Source: Nitrospirota bacterium (lineage in GTDB: Bacteria > Nitrospirota > Thermodesulfovibrionia > Thermodesulfovibrionales > UBA1546). Taken from it: DNA of 44,631 nucleotides. A program made the position numbers and the translations under genes. The notes under the pieces are model-generated. The model did no database searches. It was given only the letters and a program-made list of their open reading frames with translations, and was not told where the DNA came from. The DNA lies in contig WPIF01000023.1 of assembly GCA_009773185.1 (NCBI GenBank), positions 1 through 44,631 on the forward strand. The letters run 5' to 3'. This document shows positions 1 to 7,888 of this stretch, one piece after another; the stretch's first letter is position 1; every line of letters begins with the position of its first letter.

Positions 1-24
1 TCTCCTTTTACGCGCATGTTTTTC

Positions 25-93
25 CGGTAACATGCATTATGAGTCAACGATTCCTTTTTATCCTTTACTTCGGTAACATTTATTGTGAGGCAA
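25..93 (+). repeat. Two tandem copies of a ~24-bp motif at the left edge
   Basis: The motif CGGTAACAT, two bases, ATT, one base, TGAG, one base, CAA occurs at 25-47 and again at 71-93 (46-bp period). A third copy with one extra T lies on the minus strand at 44538-44562, at the other end of the window. Between the copies the phrase GAGTCAACGA is also shared with the right edge (minus strand). The function is unknown; it behaves like a short dispersed repeat. Confidence 0.6.
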
Positions 94-111
94 TTCGCTC
101 ACCCAAAAGAA

Positions 112-140
112 CTCTGAAATATCAGAGAGCATGTTATAAT
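112..140 (+). promoter_or_regulatory. Extended -10 promoter with inverted repeat, 5 bases from the FmdB start codon
   Basis: TGTTATAAT (132-140) is an extended -10 element ending only five bases before the ATG at 146, so transcription would begin at about the A of the start codon. A perfect 6-bp inverted repeat, CTCTGA (112-117) and TCAGAG (122-127), occupies the -35 area and could be an operator. No Shine-Dalgarno lies in front of the ATG. The leaderless reading is inferred. Confidence 0.6.
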
Positions 141-145
141 AATTC

Positions 146-361
146 ATGCCGATTTATGAATATAAATGCTGCAAATGCGAAGAGGATTTTGAGAAACTTG
201 TTTTCGGAAGCCAGAAGGTTACATGCCCGAAATGCAACTCCGATAATATAAAAAAGAAGATGTCCACTTTCGCCATGAGCGGGGTCGAAAAGCCATTCGC
301 AGGCTCATCTTCTGCAAGCTGCTCTTCATGCAGCAAACCGTCCTGTACTTCCTGCCATTAA
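146..361 (+). CDS. FmdB-family zinc-ribbon protein
   Basis: A 71-residue protein of the FmdB/CxxC_CXXC_SSSS putative regulatory family. The N-terminus is the family signature MPIYEYKC followed by CxxC (Cys8 and Cys11) and then CPKC near residue 27, forming one zinc ribbon. The remaining half is a flexible Ser/Cys-rich tail that adds more CxxC-like pairs and ends SCTSCH. The family name comes from a gene of a formamidase operon; the molecular role is not established. The start is fixed by the conserved first residues and by the extended -10 just upstream, which leaves no room for a ribosome-binding site. The gene stands alone; the next gene converges on it with 2 bases between stops. Confidence 0.85.
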   Translation: MPIYEYKCCKCEEDFEKLVFGSQKVTCPKCNSDNIKKKMSTFAMSGVEKPFAGSSSASCSSCSKPSCTSCH

Positions 362-363
362 AC

Positions 364-1647
364 TTATTTTTTCAGAGCGTCTTTTTTCAGCCCGTCCGCT
401 GAATAAACATTGTGAGGGTTCCAGAGCATCCAGCCGTTAGAGCCGAATTTTTCAGCGGCATTTATCTGCTCGCGTATTTCCCTGCCTGTAAAACGCCTTT
501 TGTCAAAGGCATAATCACTGAATGCCTGCAGCCAGGGCCTGAAACGAAGCGGGGAAATATTTGTGCGTTCCTGCGCCCTTTTAATTGAAAGATACACAAT
601 CTCATTAGGGTATGCAACAGGGTTTCTGTAGCCGGGTATCCCAAAGTGAAACCCTGAAGGGTAAAGCATGGGGGACATGTAATCAACAGAAGACGCGAGG
701 TTTTCAAGCCTTTGCCCGATTTTTGTGTCATTAAGGTTCCAGCACACATAACCAAATATATCCGCAGCAAGAAACACATTGTAGGGCATAAGCCGTTTTT
801 TTGCTTCCATGAGAAATCCCGAGATTGCCTGTACCCTGTTTTCCTCTGTGTTTTCCATGGAGAATTTAAGGCCTGCGGCATCAGGAAACCTGACATAATC
901 AAACTGTATTTCATCAAACCCGTATTGGGCGGCCTCTATAGCAATACTGATATTATACTCCCGCACCTCTTTTCTGAATGGATCTACCCATGCAAGCTCT
1001 TCTCCATCGCGCCATATCTCTCCGCTTGCAGTCTTTATGGACAAATCAGGCCTTGTCAGGGCAAGGGGATTATCTTTAAATACTACAATGCGTGCAATTA
1101 AATATATGCCTTTTTCTTTTAGGGATTTCATCAAATCCTTCATATCTCTCACAGTTGTTATTTTTTGGGCGCCAACTTCCCTGGCAAGGAGGACTGAACT
1201 CTTATAAGGTATGAAACCCCTGTCGCCCTTTATATCTATGACAAGCGCATTCAGCTCTGTCTCTTCTATAAGCCTGAGAGCTGAGCCGCGCAGAATTCTT
1301 GAACCTATACCGTAAGGGGAAAGATATAATGCCTTTGGCGTGAAAGGCATCAGCTTTATCTCCAATGACAGGGTGATTAACGGCGCAATGATAATCTGTT
1401 CATTCCTCAGATATCCGTATGCCCTTACAGCTATTTTATTGCCCATGTTCTTTAAGACAAACATGCCGTTTTCATCAGTAAGCACAATATTATTATCCAG
1501 GGTCACGAAAGCGCTGCTTATTGGTTTTCCAGTGACAAAATCTATCACCCTGCCTGTTGTATATCCCATTGCATGCTTTGGCATTGACAGGGAGAGCAGC
1601 ACAAGCAAAACCATTATTAATTTTTTATACTTTTCACACACCATCAT
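364..1647 (-). CDS. Putative glycoside hydrolase (DUF4015/GH-like TIM barrel) with carboxypeptidase-regulatory-like domain
   Basis: About 427 residues. An N-terminal signal or anchor helix (IMVLLVLLSLSMP) is followed by a carboxypeptidase-regulatory-like beta-sandwich (TGRVIDFVTGKPISSAFVTL, then DENGMF) and a large (beta/alpha)8-type domain typical of the DUF4015 putative glycosyl hydrolase family. Diagnostic segments include ALVIDIKGDRGFIPY, ARIVVFKDNPLA, the acidic EIQFDYVRFP and, near the end, SNGWMLWNPHNVY. The substrate is unknown; related proteins are predicted to act on extracellular or wall polysaccharide. The start at 1647 is chosen over one 75 bases upstream because a GAAAGGA box precedes it and it clears the end of the upstream deacetylase. 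It lies 25 bases downstream of the deacetylase, so the two are probably cotranscribed as exported carbohydrate-active enzymes. Confidence 0.8.
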   Translation of the reverse strand: MMVCEKYKKLIMVLLVLLSLSMPKHAMGYTTGRVIDFVTGKPISSAFVTLDNNIVLTDENGMFVLKNMGNKIAVRAYGYLRNEQIIIAPLITLSLEIKLMPFTPKALYLSPYGIGSRILRGSALRLIEETELNALVIDIKGDRGFIPYKSSVLLAREVGAQKITTVRDMKDLMKSLKEKGIYLIARIVVFKDNPLALTRPDLSIKTASGEIWRDGEELAWVDPFRKEVREYNISIAIEAAQYGFDEIQFDYVRFPDAAGLKFSMENTEENRVQAISGFLMEAKKRLMPYNVFLAADIFGYVCWNLNDTKIGQRLENLASSVDYMSPMLYPSGFHFGIPGYRNPVAYPNEIVYLSIKRAQERTNISPLRFRPWLQAFSDYAFDKRRFTGREIREQINAAEKFGSNGWMLWNPHNVYSADGLKKDALKK

Positions 1648-1672
1648 GATGTTCAAAGATATTCCTTTCACT

Positions 1673-2488
1673 TCAATATTTATTTTTATGGGAAGAAAAA
1701 TTTCCCTTAAGTATGTTCTCAAATGTCTTTCCTCTGTCTGAATCCGTCATCAGGTAACGCGGAAGGGACATGATATTACCAGAAACGCCCGCATGTCTCC
1801 GCTCTATGGTAAATGCAGCAACATATCCTGCGGCAATTGCTTTGGAGATAAGCCTGTCATCATAGATGCCAAAAGGCCATGCCAGCATATCTACATGAAT
1901 GCCGAGCTCTTTTTCCAGTTTTGCCTTTGACTGTTTAAGCTGCATCTCCACAGATTTTTCATATTTATCAGGCGCCATCTTTTTTTGGTCCTGTTTGAAA
2001 TTAGGGTGCCAGTATGAATGGGACTGAAAGTCAACAAGCCCTGATTTCTTTATTTCCCTGAGCTGGTTCCAGGTCATGGCATATGAGGCATTGGAGATTG
2101 CAGAAGGATATATAAAAAGCGTGACAGGAATATTGTATTTCTTTATAAGCGGGAGCATGTCTGTATATACAGATTTGTGCCCGTCATCAGCCACAATCAC
2201 TACTGACCCGGCTGGCGGGGTCGGCCCTTTTCCAAGACAGTAATCCACGAGCTGCCTGAGTGATATTACTCGATAGCCATTATCTTTAAGATATTTCAGA
2301 TGAGATTCAAAGACCTTTGTTGTCACAGTCATGCTGTCTGCAACTGCAGGCCCGAAGCGGTGGTAAAGAAGAATTGGTATGTGCTCAGCAGGAGGAGTCT
2401 TTTTTTCATCCTTTGTTCCGCCCTCTGAGGCCGGAAGCCATAACATGAAAACGCTAAATATGCAGAAAGCCAATAAACCTGTTTTCAT
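1673..2488 (-). CDS. Exported polysaccharide deacetylase (NodB-like)
   Basis: About 271 residues with an N-terminal signal peptide (MKTGLLAFCIFSVFMLWLP). The NodB-homology region carries VADDGH, the counterpart of the canonical TFDDG metal-binding motif with the aromatic residue replaced, and HSYWHP, the H-x-x-x-H-P metal motif. IPILLYHRFG is the usual beginning of the PgaB/YadE-like subgroup. The predicted reaction is hydrolysis of N-acetyl groups from exported or wall-associated amino-sugar polymers. An in-frame ATG 48 bases upstream (2536) would add residues before the signal peptide and is less likely; neither start has a convincing Shine-Dalgarno. It precedes the glycosidase gene in the same orientation. 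Confidence 0.85.
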   Translation of the reverse strand: MKTGLLAFCIFSVFMLWLPASEGGTKDEKKTPPAEHIPILLYHRFGPAVADSMTVTTKVFESHLKYLKDNGYRVISLRQLVDYCLGKGPTPPAGSVVIVADDGHKSVYTDMLPLIKKYNIPVTLFIYPSAISNASYAMTWNQLREIKKSGLVDFQSHSYWHPNFKQDQKKMAPDKYEKSVEMQLKQSKAKLEKELGIHVDMLAWPFGIYDDRLISKAIAAGYVAAFTIERRHAGVSGNIMSLPRYLMTDSDRGKTFENILKGNFSSHKNKY

Positions 2489-2622
2489 AAAGTAAGTATA
2501 TCCAAAACATTTATTGTTTATATTCCGGGCACGCATTTTCTATTTTGACATAATCCGCTTTCATTTTGTTTATATCTGTTTTTTTTGAATTACAATAAAA
2601 ATAATAGAGGCAAGTAGCGAGG

Positions 2623-5061
2623 CTAATATAGCAAATATTTTGACCGTATCTTGTTAAACTCGTTAAGCTCATCCTGCCAGTTCATTACAATTGAATCAGG
2701 CTCCCGGCCCTCCTTGATGGCCTGCAGGACCTTTTGCGAGCCGATCATGGACAGTGTTCTGTCAACCTGAAACTCTTCGGGATAAAGCTTATAAAGAGCG
2801 CTTATTATTTCAACTCCCATTGCTGTTGGATCCAATGCCTGGCGGTCAGCAAGGACTACCTGCACTCCATGACACAATTTGTTTTTAAAGCTGCTGCTGG
2901 TTGGCGTGAAGCCAACGGGAATAAAGCTGACGCCCTGAATTTTACGATTGTTCAGATAGGTTGCAAGCTCTTCTGCATTAATCCAGGGAGCGCCAAAAAG
3001 TTCAAACGGTGTATTTGTTCCCCTCCCAACGCTCACGTTTGCGCCCTCGACCATTGCCACTCCGGGATAAAGAACAGCTTCTGTCAGGGTCCTGAGGTTT
3101 GGCGACGGATTTACCCACCTGAGGCCGGTTTTATCGTACCAGTCAGAGCGTTCGTAGCCGTGCATCCTTATGACGTGCAATTTTACCCCAAGCTTATTTT
3201 CTGCATTAAACATTTTTGCCAGTTCACCAACAGTCATGCCATGCCTTACAGGCAGCGGAAAATATCCTGTAAAGGATTTCAAATCCTCATCCATTACAGG
3301 GCCCTGGACCATTGAGGCTGTGATTGGATTAGGACGGTCAAGGACGTAAAAAGCAATTCCTTTCCTTGCCGCAGCTTCCATTGCATAAGCCAGCGTAGTT
3401 ATATAGGTATAGAAACGGGCCCCTGAGTCCTGAATGTCAAAAACCAGCGCATCCAGTCCCTTGAGCATACTATCTGAAGGGCGATAAACTTTTCCGTATA
3501 AGCTGTAAACACGCAAGCCTGTTTTTTGTTCGCGGGTAAAACTGATTGGCACTATTTCATCTACAGTCCCTGAAAAACCATGCTCGGGGCTGAAGATGGC
3601 TTTCAATTTAACCCCGCGTGTTTTGTAGAGCAGGTCTACTGTGCGCTGCCCTGCAGCATCAAGGCCGGAATGATTTGTAATCAGGCCCACACGCAGCCCG
3701 GATAGAGACGCAAATTTTTCAGATTTCAAAACATCAATTCCTGTCCACACCTTCGTATTCCGCTTGTGCGGCACAGTATAATTTTTTTTCTTCATAAGAT
3801 TATAGTAGCTGTTCAGGGGCTGAGAGCCGGCCAATATCTGTTCATTCGTAACAGGCCCTATGGCTGCAGCAACTGTTTTTACGATATCTGCACGCAACTG
3901 CTTCACATTGCCTTTGCCGTCAGGATGGACACGGTTTGTTAAAATAATGATATAAGTTTTTGATACAGGATCAATCCATATAAAAGTTCCGGTATAACCG
4001 GTATGCCCAAAAGAACCCGCAGGAAATAAATCCCCGCGGTTTAATGCAAATGGCGCGGCGATATCCCAGCCAAATCCTCTCAGGACCTTTTTGCCGGCTG
4101 GCGACTGCGGCATTGTCATCTTCTCAACTGTCAATGGGCTAAGTACCTGCGCACCGTTGAAGCTTCCCTTATACAAAAGCATCTGCGCAAAAATGGCAAG
4201 GTCATCAGCAGTTGAAAAAAGCCCTGCATGCCCTGCCACACCGCCCATTCTGTAAGCCGCAGGGTCATGAACTTCACCCTGAAGCATTTCTCCGCACTGG
4301 TATTCGGTTGGTGCAATGCGGTTATGCAGCGAAGGAGACGGCCTGAATCCGGTATCTTTCATCCCAAGCGGCTTAAATATATGCTCGTTACAGTACGCAT
4401 CAAGTGTCTGGCCTGAAAGCCTGTGAACAATTTCGCCAAGGATTTCAAAATTAATATCACTATAAATAAAATGTTTCCCATGGGGAGCTGCAGGTTTCTC
4501 AGCAATAATTTTTTTGAGGGCTGTGTTGTAGCCGGACCACTTTGCCCTGAGGCTAATGTCAGCCCTGAGCCCGGAATAGTGCGTAAGCAATTCGCGCACC
4601 GTGATGCCCTTTTTCCCATTGGCCTTGAATTCAGGCCAGTATTTGGACACAGGGTCTTCAAGCCTGAGCTGCCCTTTTTCAACCAGCTGCATAACAGCAG
4701 TTGTAGTGGCAACGACCTTGGTAAGGGAAGCTATATCAAAGATAGTGTCTGAAGCCATAGGAAGCTTATCAGGCAGCAGAGAACGGTAACCGAATGCCTG
4801 CCTGTAAATGACCTTATCCTGATTCCCTATAAGGATAACTGCGCCCGGTATCTGATTAGCGAGGATTGCCTCTTCAACTATCCTGGCTATCGGAGCAAGC
4901 TGCTCTTCGCGCAGTATGGGAGAATTGGCAGGTTCAATCCAGGCCAGCGCTGTTTTTGCGCCTGGTGTTTCAACCACGATGCACAGCATTATTATTAAGA
5001 CGGCCCTGCTCAGATGGCTCACAGCATTTGTCCTTTTAAAAGGTTTTTGCCTTTGCAGCAT
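2623..5061 (-). CDS. Fusion: AmiE-like beta-lactamase-fold hydrolase + NamZ-type exo-N-acetylmuramidase (DUF1343)
   Basis: 812 residues with a signal/anchor segment at about 20-40. Residues ~45-400 form a serine beta-lactamase/PBP fold with S112-L-T-K115 (SxxK), Y200-S-D and H353-T-G as the third motif. Residues ~438-808 form a DUF1343/NamZ domain (GH171) with ITNHSGL, FSPEHGFSG, DIQDSGARFYTY, LDRPNPI and GTNTPFELFGAPW. In Bacillus subtilis the separate genes amiE (beta-lactamase fold, MurNAc-L-alanine amidase) and namZ (exo-beta-N-acetylmuramidase) sit in one peptidoglycan-turnover operon, so the fusion plausibly joins peptide removal with MurNAc release. All three serine-hydrolase motifs look intact. 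An esterase or carboxypeptidase activity for the first half is possible. Confidence 0.88.
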   Translation of the reverse strand: MLQRQKPFKRTNAVSHLSRAVLIIMLCIVVETPGAKTALAWIEPANSPILREEQLAPIARIVEEAILANQIPGAVILIGNQDKVIYRQAFGYRSLLPDKLPMASDTIFDIASLTKVVATTTAVMQLVEKGQLRLEDPVSKYWPEFKANGKKGITVRELLTHYSGLRADISLRAKWSGYNTALKKIIAEKPAAPHGKHFIYSDINFEILGEIVHRLSGQTLDAYCNEHIFKPLGMKDTGFRPSPSLHNRIAPTEYQCGEMLQGEVHDPAAYRMGGVAGHAGLFSTADDLAIFAQMLLYKGSFNGAQVLSPLTVEKMTMPQSPAGKKVLRGFGWDIAAPFALNRGDLFPAGSFGHTGYTGTFIWIDPVSKTYIIILTNRVHPDGKGNVKQLRADIVKTVAAAIGPVTNEQILAGSQPLNSYYNLMKKKNYTVPHKRNTKVWTGIDVLKSEKFASLSGLRVGLITNHSGLDAAGQRTVDLLYKTRGVKLKAIFSPEHGFSGTVDEIVPISFTREQKTGLRVYSLYGKVYRPSDSMLKGLDALVFDIQDSGARFYTYITTLAYAMEAAARKGIAFYVLDRPNPITASMVQGPVMDEDLKSFTGYFPLPVRHGMTVGELAKMFNAENKLGVKLHVIRMHGYERSDWYDKTGLRWVNPSPNLRTLTEAVLYPGVAMVEGANVSVGRGTNTPFELFGAPWINAEELATYLNNRKIQGVSFIPVGFTPTSSSFKNKLCHGVQVVLADRQALDPTAMGVEIISALYKLYPEEFQVDRTLSMIGSQKVLQAIKEGREPDSIVMNWQDELNEFNKIRSKYLLY

Positions 5062-5070
5062 TGATATTCT

Positions 5071-5079
5071 TTTATAACA
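5071..5079 (-). promoter_or_regulatory. Extended -10 just upstream of the AmiE-NamZ fusion gene
   Basis: On the minus strand TGTTATAAA is an extended -10 whose end lies nine bases from the ATG at 5061. No Shine-Dalgarno is present in the gap. A leaderless or almost leaderless transcript is inferred. No clear -35 is seen. Confidence 0.4.
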
Positions 5080-5205
5080 TATTTATTTTAAGAATGTATC
5101 TCTGTATCTTATCAACAGGCGGCATATGGACATCCCATCAAAAGTGTGTAATTATAAATTAAGGAAGAGGACAAAAAGCAGGTTAATAGGAATGAGGAGG
5201 TTATT

Positions 5206-5715
5206 ATGGTAAAGAATAATTTCTGGTCGCCATACATTGCCGGGATCGGGCTTGGCTTGACCCTCCTTGCAACTTTTTATATTGCCGGATGGGGGCTGGG
5301 GGCATCAAGCGCATTTTCATTATTAACAGGCGTTGGCCTCAAAGATGTCAGTCCCGGGTATGCAGGCACTCTTAAATATTTTTCAGGCTATCTGAACGTT
5401 GAGTCACCATTAATGAACTGGGTTCTTTTTGAAGTTGGCGGGCTTTTCCTGGGGGCCCTCGCAGCCTCGCTTATAAGCGGTAATTTCAAATTCAGATTCG
5501 ATAAAGCTGCGCATATGAGAACGAGGACAAGATTTCTGACAGCCTTTGGAGGGGGTATTCTTATAGGCTTTGCGAGCAGGCTGGCAAGGGGCTGCACAAG
5601 CGGTGTTGCCTTATCAGGAGGCGCGCAGCTGGCAGTATCAGGATGGATATTTGTCATCGCAATGTTTGTAAGCGGCTTTATCATCGCAGCTTTTTTCAGG
5701 AGGTTATGGTCATGA
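5206..5715 (+). CDS. YeeE/YedE-family sulfur transporter, first half
   Basis: 169-residue integral membrane protein of the YeeE/YedE (DUF395) family. Single-chain members such as TsuA import thiosulfate by passing it along conserved cysteines. This chain has about four hydrophobic helices and the family signature with its cysteine, RLARGCTSGVALSGGAQL, near the C-terminus. It is one of two half-size proteins encoded back to back, so a heteromeric transporter of a sulfur compound is likely; the exact substrate cannot be read from sequence. A strong GAGGAGG box precedes the ATG. The stop overlaps the second half-gene (ATGA). Confidence 0.85.
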   Translation: MVKNNFWSPYIAGIGLGLTLLATFYIAGWGLGASSAFSLLTGVGLKDVSPGYAGTLKYFSGYLNVESPLMNWVLFEVGGLFLGALAASLISGNFKFRFDKAAHMRTRTRFLTAFGGGILIGFASRLARGCTSGVALSGGAQLAVSGWIFVIAMFVSGFIIAAFFRRLWS

Positions 5716-6281
5716 CAGCTCCTTTTATATTCAGCCAGAATATCAGCCTTTTGATTGCTGTAATTGCGGGGCTTTTCTTTGGCCTTTTTCTCGAAAGAGG
5801 AGGCCTTGGCAACCCTCACAAATTAACCGGAGTTTTTTATCTGACTGATTTTACTGTTCCAAAGGTGATGTTTACTGCAATACTTGTTGCTGCTTCCGGA
5901 TTATATCTTCTGTCAGACCTGAGGCTTCTGGACATGGACAGGGTCTGGCTTGTGCCGACTTTTTTCTGGCCTCAGATAGTTGGAGGAGCATTGTTCGGGA
6001 TAGGTTTTGTAGTAAGCGGCTACTGCCCCGGGACTGCTGTCGCAGGTTTTGCATCAGGAAGACTGGATGCGGTGGTTACCATGACAGGCATTGGCGCCGG
6101 TTCCCTTTTGTTTGCAGTTCTGTATCCATACAGTGAAAGCTTTTGCATATCTTCGGCAATGGAAGGAGCAACGCTGCCTAAATTATTAAGAATAAACCAT
6201 TGGTTTGTGATAGTATTTTTGATTATTTTTGCAGGAGGTATGTTTTATCTTATGGAGAAGTATGAGAAAAGAGGTTCCTGA
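5712..6281 (+). CDS. YeeE/YedE-family sulfur transporter, second half
   Basis: About 189 residues, membrane protein, partner of the preceding gene. It begins in an ATGA overlap with the stop of the first half, with AGGAGG eight bases upstream, which decides this start over in-frame ATGs further upstream. The sequence has the typical GLFLERGGLGNP opening and a second cysteine signature, VSGYCPGTAVAGFASGRLDA, corresponding to the other half of the pseudo-symmetric YeeE fold. A further Cys near SFCISS is not conserved to my knowledge. Translational coupling suggests equal stoichiometry. Two-gene versions of this family are common in anaerobes; transport of thiosulfate or another sulfur species is family-level knowledge only. 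Confidence 0.85.
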   Translation: MTAPFIFSQNISLLIAVIAGLFFGLFLERGGLGNPHKLTGVFYLTDFTVPKVMFTAILVAASGLYLLSDLRLLDMDRVWLVPTFFWPQIVGGALFGIGFVVSGYCPGTAVAGFASGRLDAVVTMTGIGAGSLLFAVLYPYSESFCISSAMEGATLPKLLRINHWFVIVFLIIFAGGMFYLMEKYEKRGS

Positions 6282-6318
6282 CAAATATTTTTTATAAACA
6301 GGGCTATCCAGTCTTTTT

Positions 6319-6696
6319 TTAAAAAGGTAAAGATATACCTAAATTATGAACCCTTGAAAGCAGCTGGGTTATGTCTATAGGTTTTTCATAATAATGAAAT
6401 GCCCCGCGCCCATACGCCTCTTTCTTAATCTCATCAGACCCGTAAGCTGTCATGATTATAACTGCTGTCTCAGGGCTGAGCTTTTTTATATAGCTGAGGA
6501 GTTCAAGCCCTTCGATGCCCTGTATCCCGCTCATTCTTATGTCAGCTATGACAAGGTCAAATGTATACTGCGAAAGCGCCTCCTCGGCCTTTTCTATTGT
6601 GTTACAGGTAATTACAGTCGTATCTTTATTGCTTAAAATGTAAGAGAGTGATAAAAGAATTGTAGGTTCATCATCAACAATCAATATTTTTTTCAC
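6319..6696 (-). CDS. Single-domain response regulator (CheY-like receiver)
   Basis: About 125 residues comprising only a receiver domain: ILIVDDEP at the N-terminus (acidic pair), DLVIADIRM with the phosphoacceptor aspartate, a conserved TAYGS and the lysine in YEKPID. There is no output domain, so it works through protein-protein contact or phosphotransfer. A GTG start at 6696 is preferred because AAAAGGGA stands about six bases upstream; an in-frame TTG at 6717 would add seven residues. It lies about 110 bases downstream of the PAS-LuxR gene in the same direction, and the two may form a signalling pair, but no histidine kinase is encoded in the window. Confidence 0.85.
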   Translation of the reverse strand: MKKILIVDDEPTILLSLSYILSNKDTTVITCNTIEKAEEALSQYTFDLVIADIRMSGIQGIEGLELLSYIKKLSPETAVIIMTAYGSDEIKKEAYGRGAFHYYEKPIDITQLLSRVHNLGISLPF

Positions 6697-6809
6697 GCGT
6701 ATCCCTTTTAAGTCCAAGAGCCTATTTCTTGACTTGAAGTACTTTGCAGTCTTTGGTGTAAGATAGTCAATCCTACCTGGGTAGGGGATGGAGACAGTCT
6801 TCTTCGATG

Positions 6810-7358
6810 TTATAAGCTAAAATTGTCAGGGGAATTTAAAAGGAAACTTGCCAGTTCAAACCTGTTTTTAACTCCGGCCTTCACATACACGCTGCTCATA
6901 TGGTCTTTTACAGTTTGTTCTGATATATTGAGATCTTCTGCAATTTCAATATTTGCTAAGCCGTTGAGCACACGCCTGAGCACATCTGTTTCCCGCCGCG
7001 TCAGCCTGAATTGATTTCTTGTTTTATTAAGGTCAAGCTTGTTGGAAACCGATTCCTCAATGATAAACACGCAGACACAAGGTTCCGGCCTTTTGTATAT
7101 ACGGAACATAAATGTCCAATTACTCGGTGAACCCGCGAGCTTTTTATGCAGATAAATCTCTCCCGGGAAAAGCTCTTTAATCTTAGCTTTGCTGGCTGAA
7201 TCAAAGATTCTTCCGCATAAGGTGGGTATTTCATCAGGAAGTTTGTGACGTTTAAAGAAATTCTCAGCCTGTTTGTTGGAAAAAATTATTCCCTTCGGGC
7301 CAAAGGCGAGTACGCCCGTGGGCATTGTTTCAAGGATAAAATTTATAACGTCATTCAT
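6810..7358 (-). CDS. PAS-LuxR transcriptional regulator
   Basis: 182 residues. The N-terminal half (about 1-100) is a small PAS-like sensor (ETMPTGVLAFGPKGIIFSNKQAENFF). The C-terminal 65 residues are a LuxR/FixJ helix-turn-helix: LTRRETDVLRRVLNGLANIEIAEDL then ISEQTVKDHMSSVYVKAGVKNR. It has no receiver domain, so activity is probably set by a ligand or redox signal at the PAS domain, or by the receiver protein encoded next to it. A promoter with TTGACA, 18-bp spacer and TATAAC lies upstream (7389-7418), overlapped by a perfect inverted repeat that could be its own operator. The gene diverges from osmC. Confidence 0.85.
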   Translation of the reverse strand: MNDVINFILETMPTGVLAFGPKGIIFSNKQAENFFKRHKLPDEIPTLCGRIFDSASKAKIKELFPGEIYLHKKLAGSPSNWTFMFRIYKRPEPCVCVFIIEESVSNKLDLNKTRNQFRLTRRETDVLRRVLNGLANIEIAEDLNISEQTVKDHMSSVYVKAGVKNRFELASFLLNSPDNFSL

Positions 7359-7388
7359 AGTTACAAAATTCCATATATATTAAAACCT

Positions 7389-7425
7389 GTTATAATTTAA
7401 TTTGTAAAACATTGTCAAATGTTTT
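7389..7425 (-). promoter_or_regulatory. luxR-type gene promoter with overlapping 8-bp inverted repeat
   Basis: On the minus strand TTGACA (7418-7413), an 18-base spacer and TATAAC (7394-7389) make a good promoter for the PAS-LuxR gene. A perfect inverted repeat, AAAACATT (7406-7413), four-base loop, AATGTTTT (7418-7425), covers the -35 box. It sits between the divergent luxR-type and osmC genes and is a candidate operator for both. The binder is not known. Confidence 0.55.
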
Positions 7426-7483
7426 GCCCCGTGGACATTTGTATATTATTATATCCTTAAAGGGTAGCAATAAGGAGGCCATG

Positions 7484-7888
7484 ATGCAAATAAAAATAAC
7501 TTTTCCCGGCAATAAAAAGGTTAACGCAGAAATTAACGGAATGGTCATAAATACTGACCAGCCAAAAGAACTTGGCGGGGACGGCACTGCCCCGAGCCCT
7601 TTTCTTCATTTCCTTGCATCAATAGGCACATGCGCAGGGATTTATGTGCTCAGCTTCTGCAGGGAAAGGAATATCCCTGTTGAAGGCCTCTCTCTTATCC
7701 AGAGTATAGAATATATCACCACTGCTGACGGCAAGACAAAAATGGACAAGATAGTGCTTGATATTATTGTGCCGCAGGGCTTTCCTGAAAAATACCTCAA
7801 TGCAATAATAAAAGTGGCTGACCAGTGCGCTGTGAAAAAGGCTATCATGAACCCTCCGAAATTTGAGGTAAAGGCAACAGTTTCTTAG
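7484..7888 (+). CDS. OsmC-family protein
   Basis: About 134 residues. The OsmC/YhfA fold is indicated by GGDGTAPSPFLHFLASIGTCAGIYVLSFC and the later DQCAVKKA, which bear the two conserved cysteines (GTC and QC). In OsmC and Ohr these form the catalytic pair that reduces organic hydroperoxides; in YhfA-like members the substrate is unknown. A strong TAAGGAGG precedes two adjacent ATG codons (7481, 7484); spacing favours the second. The 3' end overlaps the convergent SprT-like gene by four bases. It is divergent from the PAS-LuxR regulator, hinting at shared control through the palindrome at 7406-7425. Confidence 0.85.
   Translation: MQIKITFPGNKKVNAEINGMVINTDQPKELGGDGTAPSPFLHFLASIGTCAGIYVLSFCRERNIPVEGLSLIQSIEYITTADGKTKMDKIVLDIIVPQGFPEKYLNAIIKVADQCAVKKAIMNPPKFEVKATVS

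Noticed and set aside
39-251. Plus-strand open frame of 70 codons at the left edge
   Set aside because: It overlaps the FmdB-type gene in another frame, crosses the edge repeat, and has no ribosome-binding site or recognisable family.
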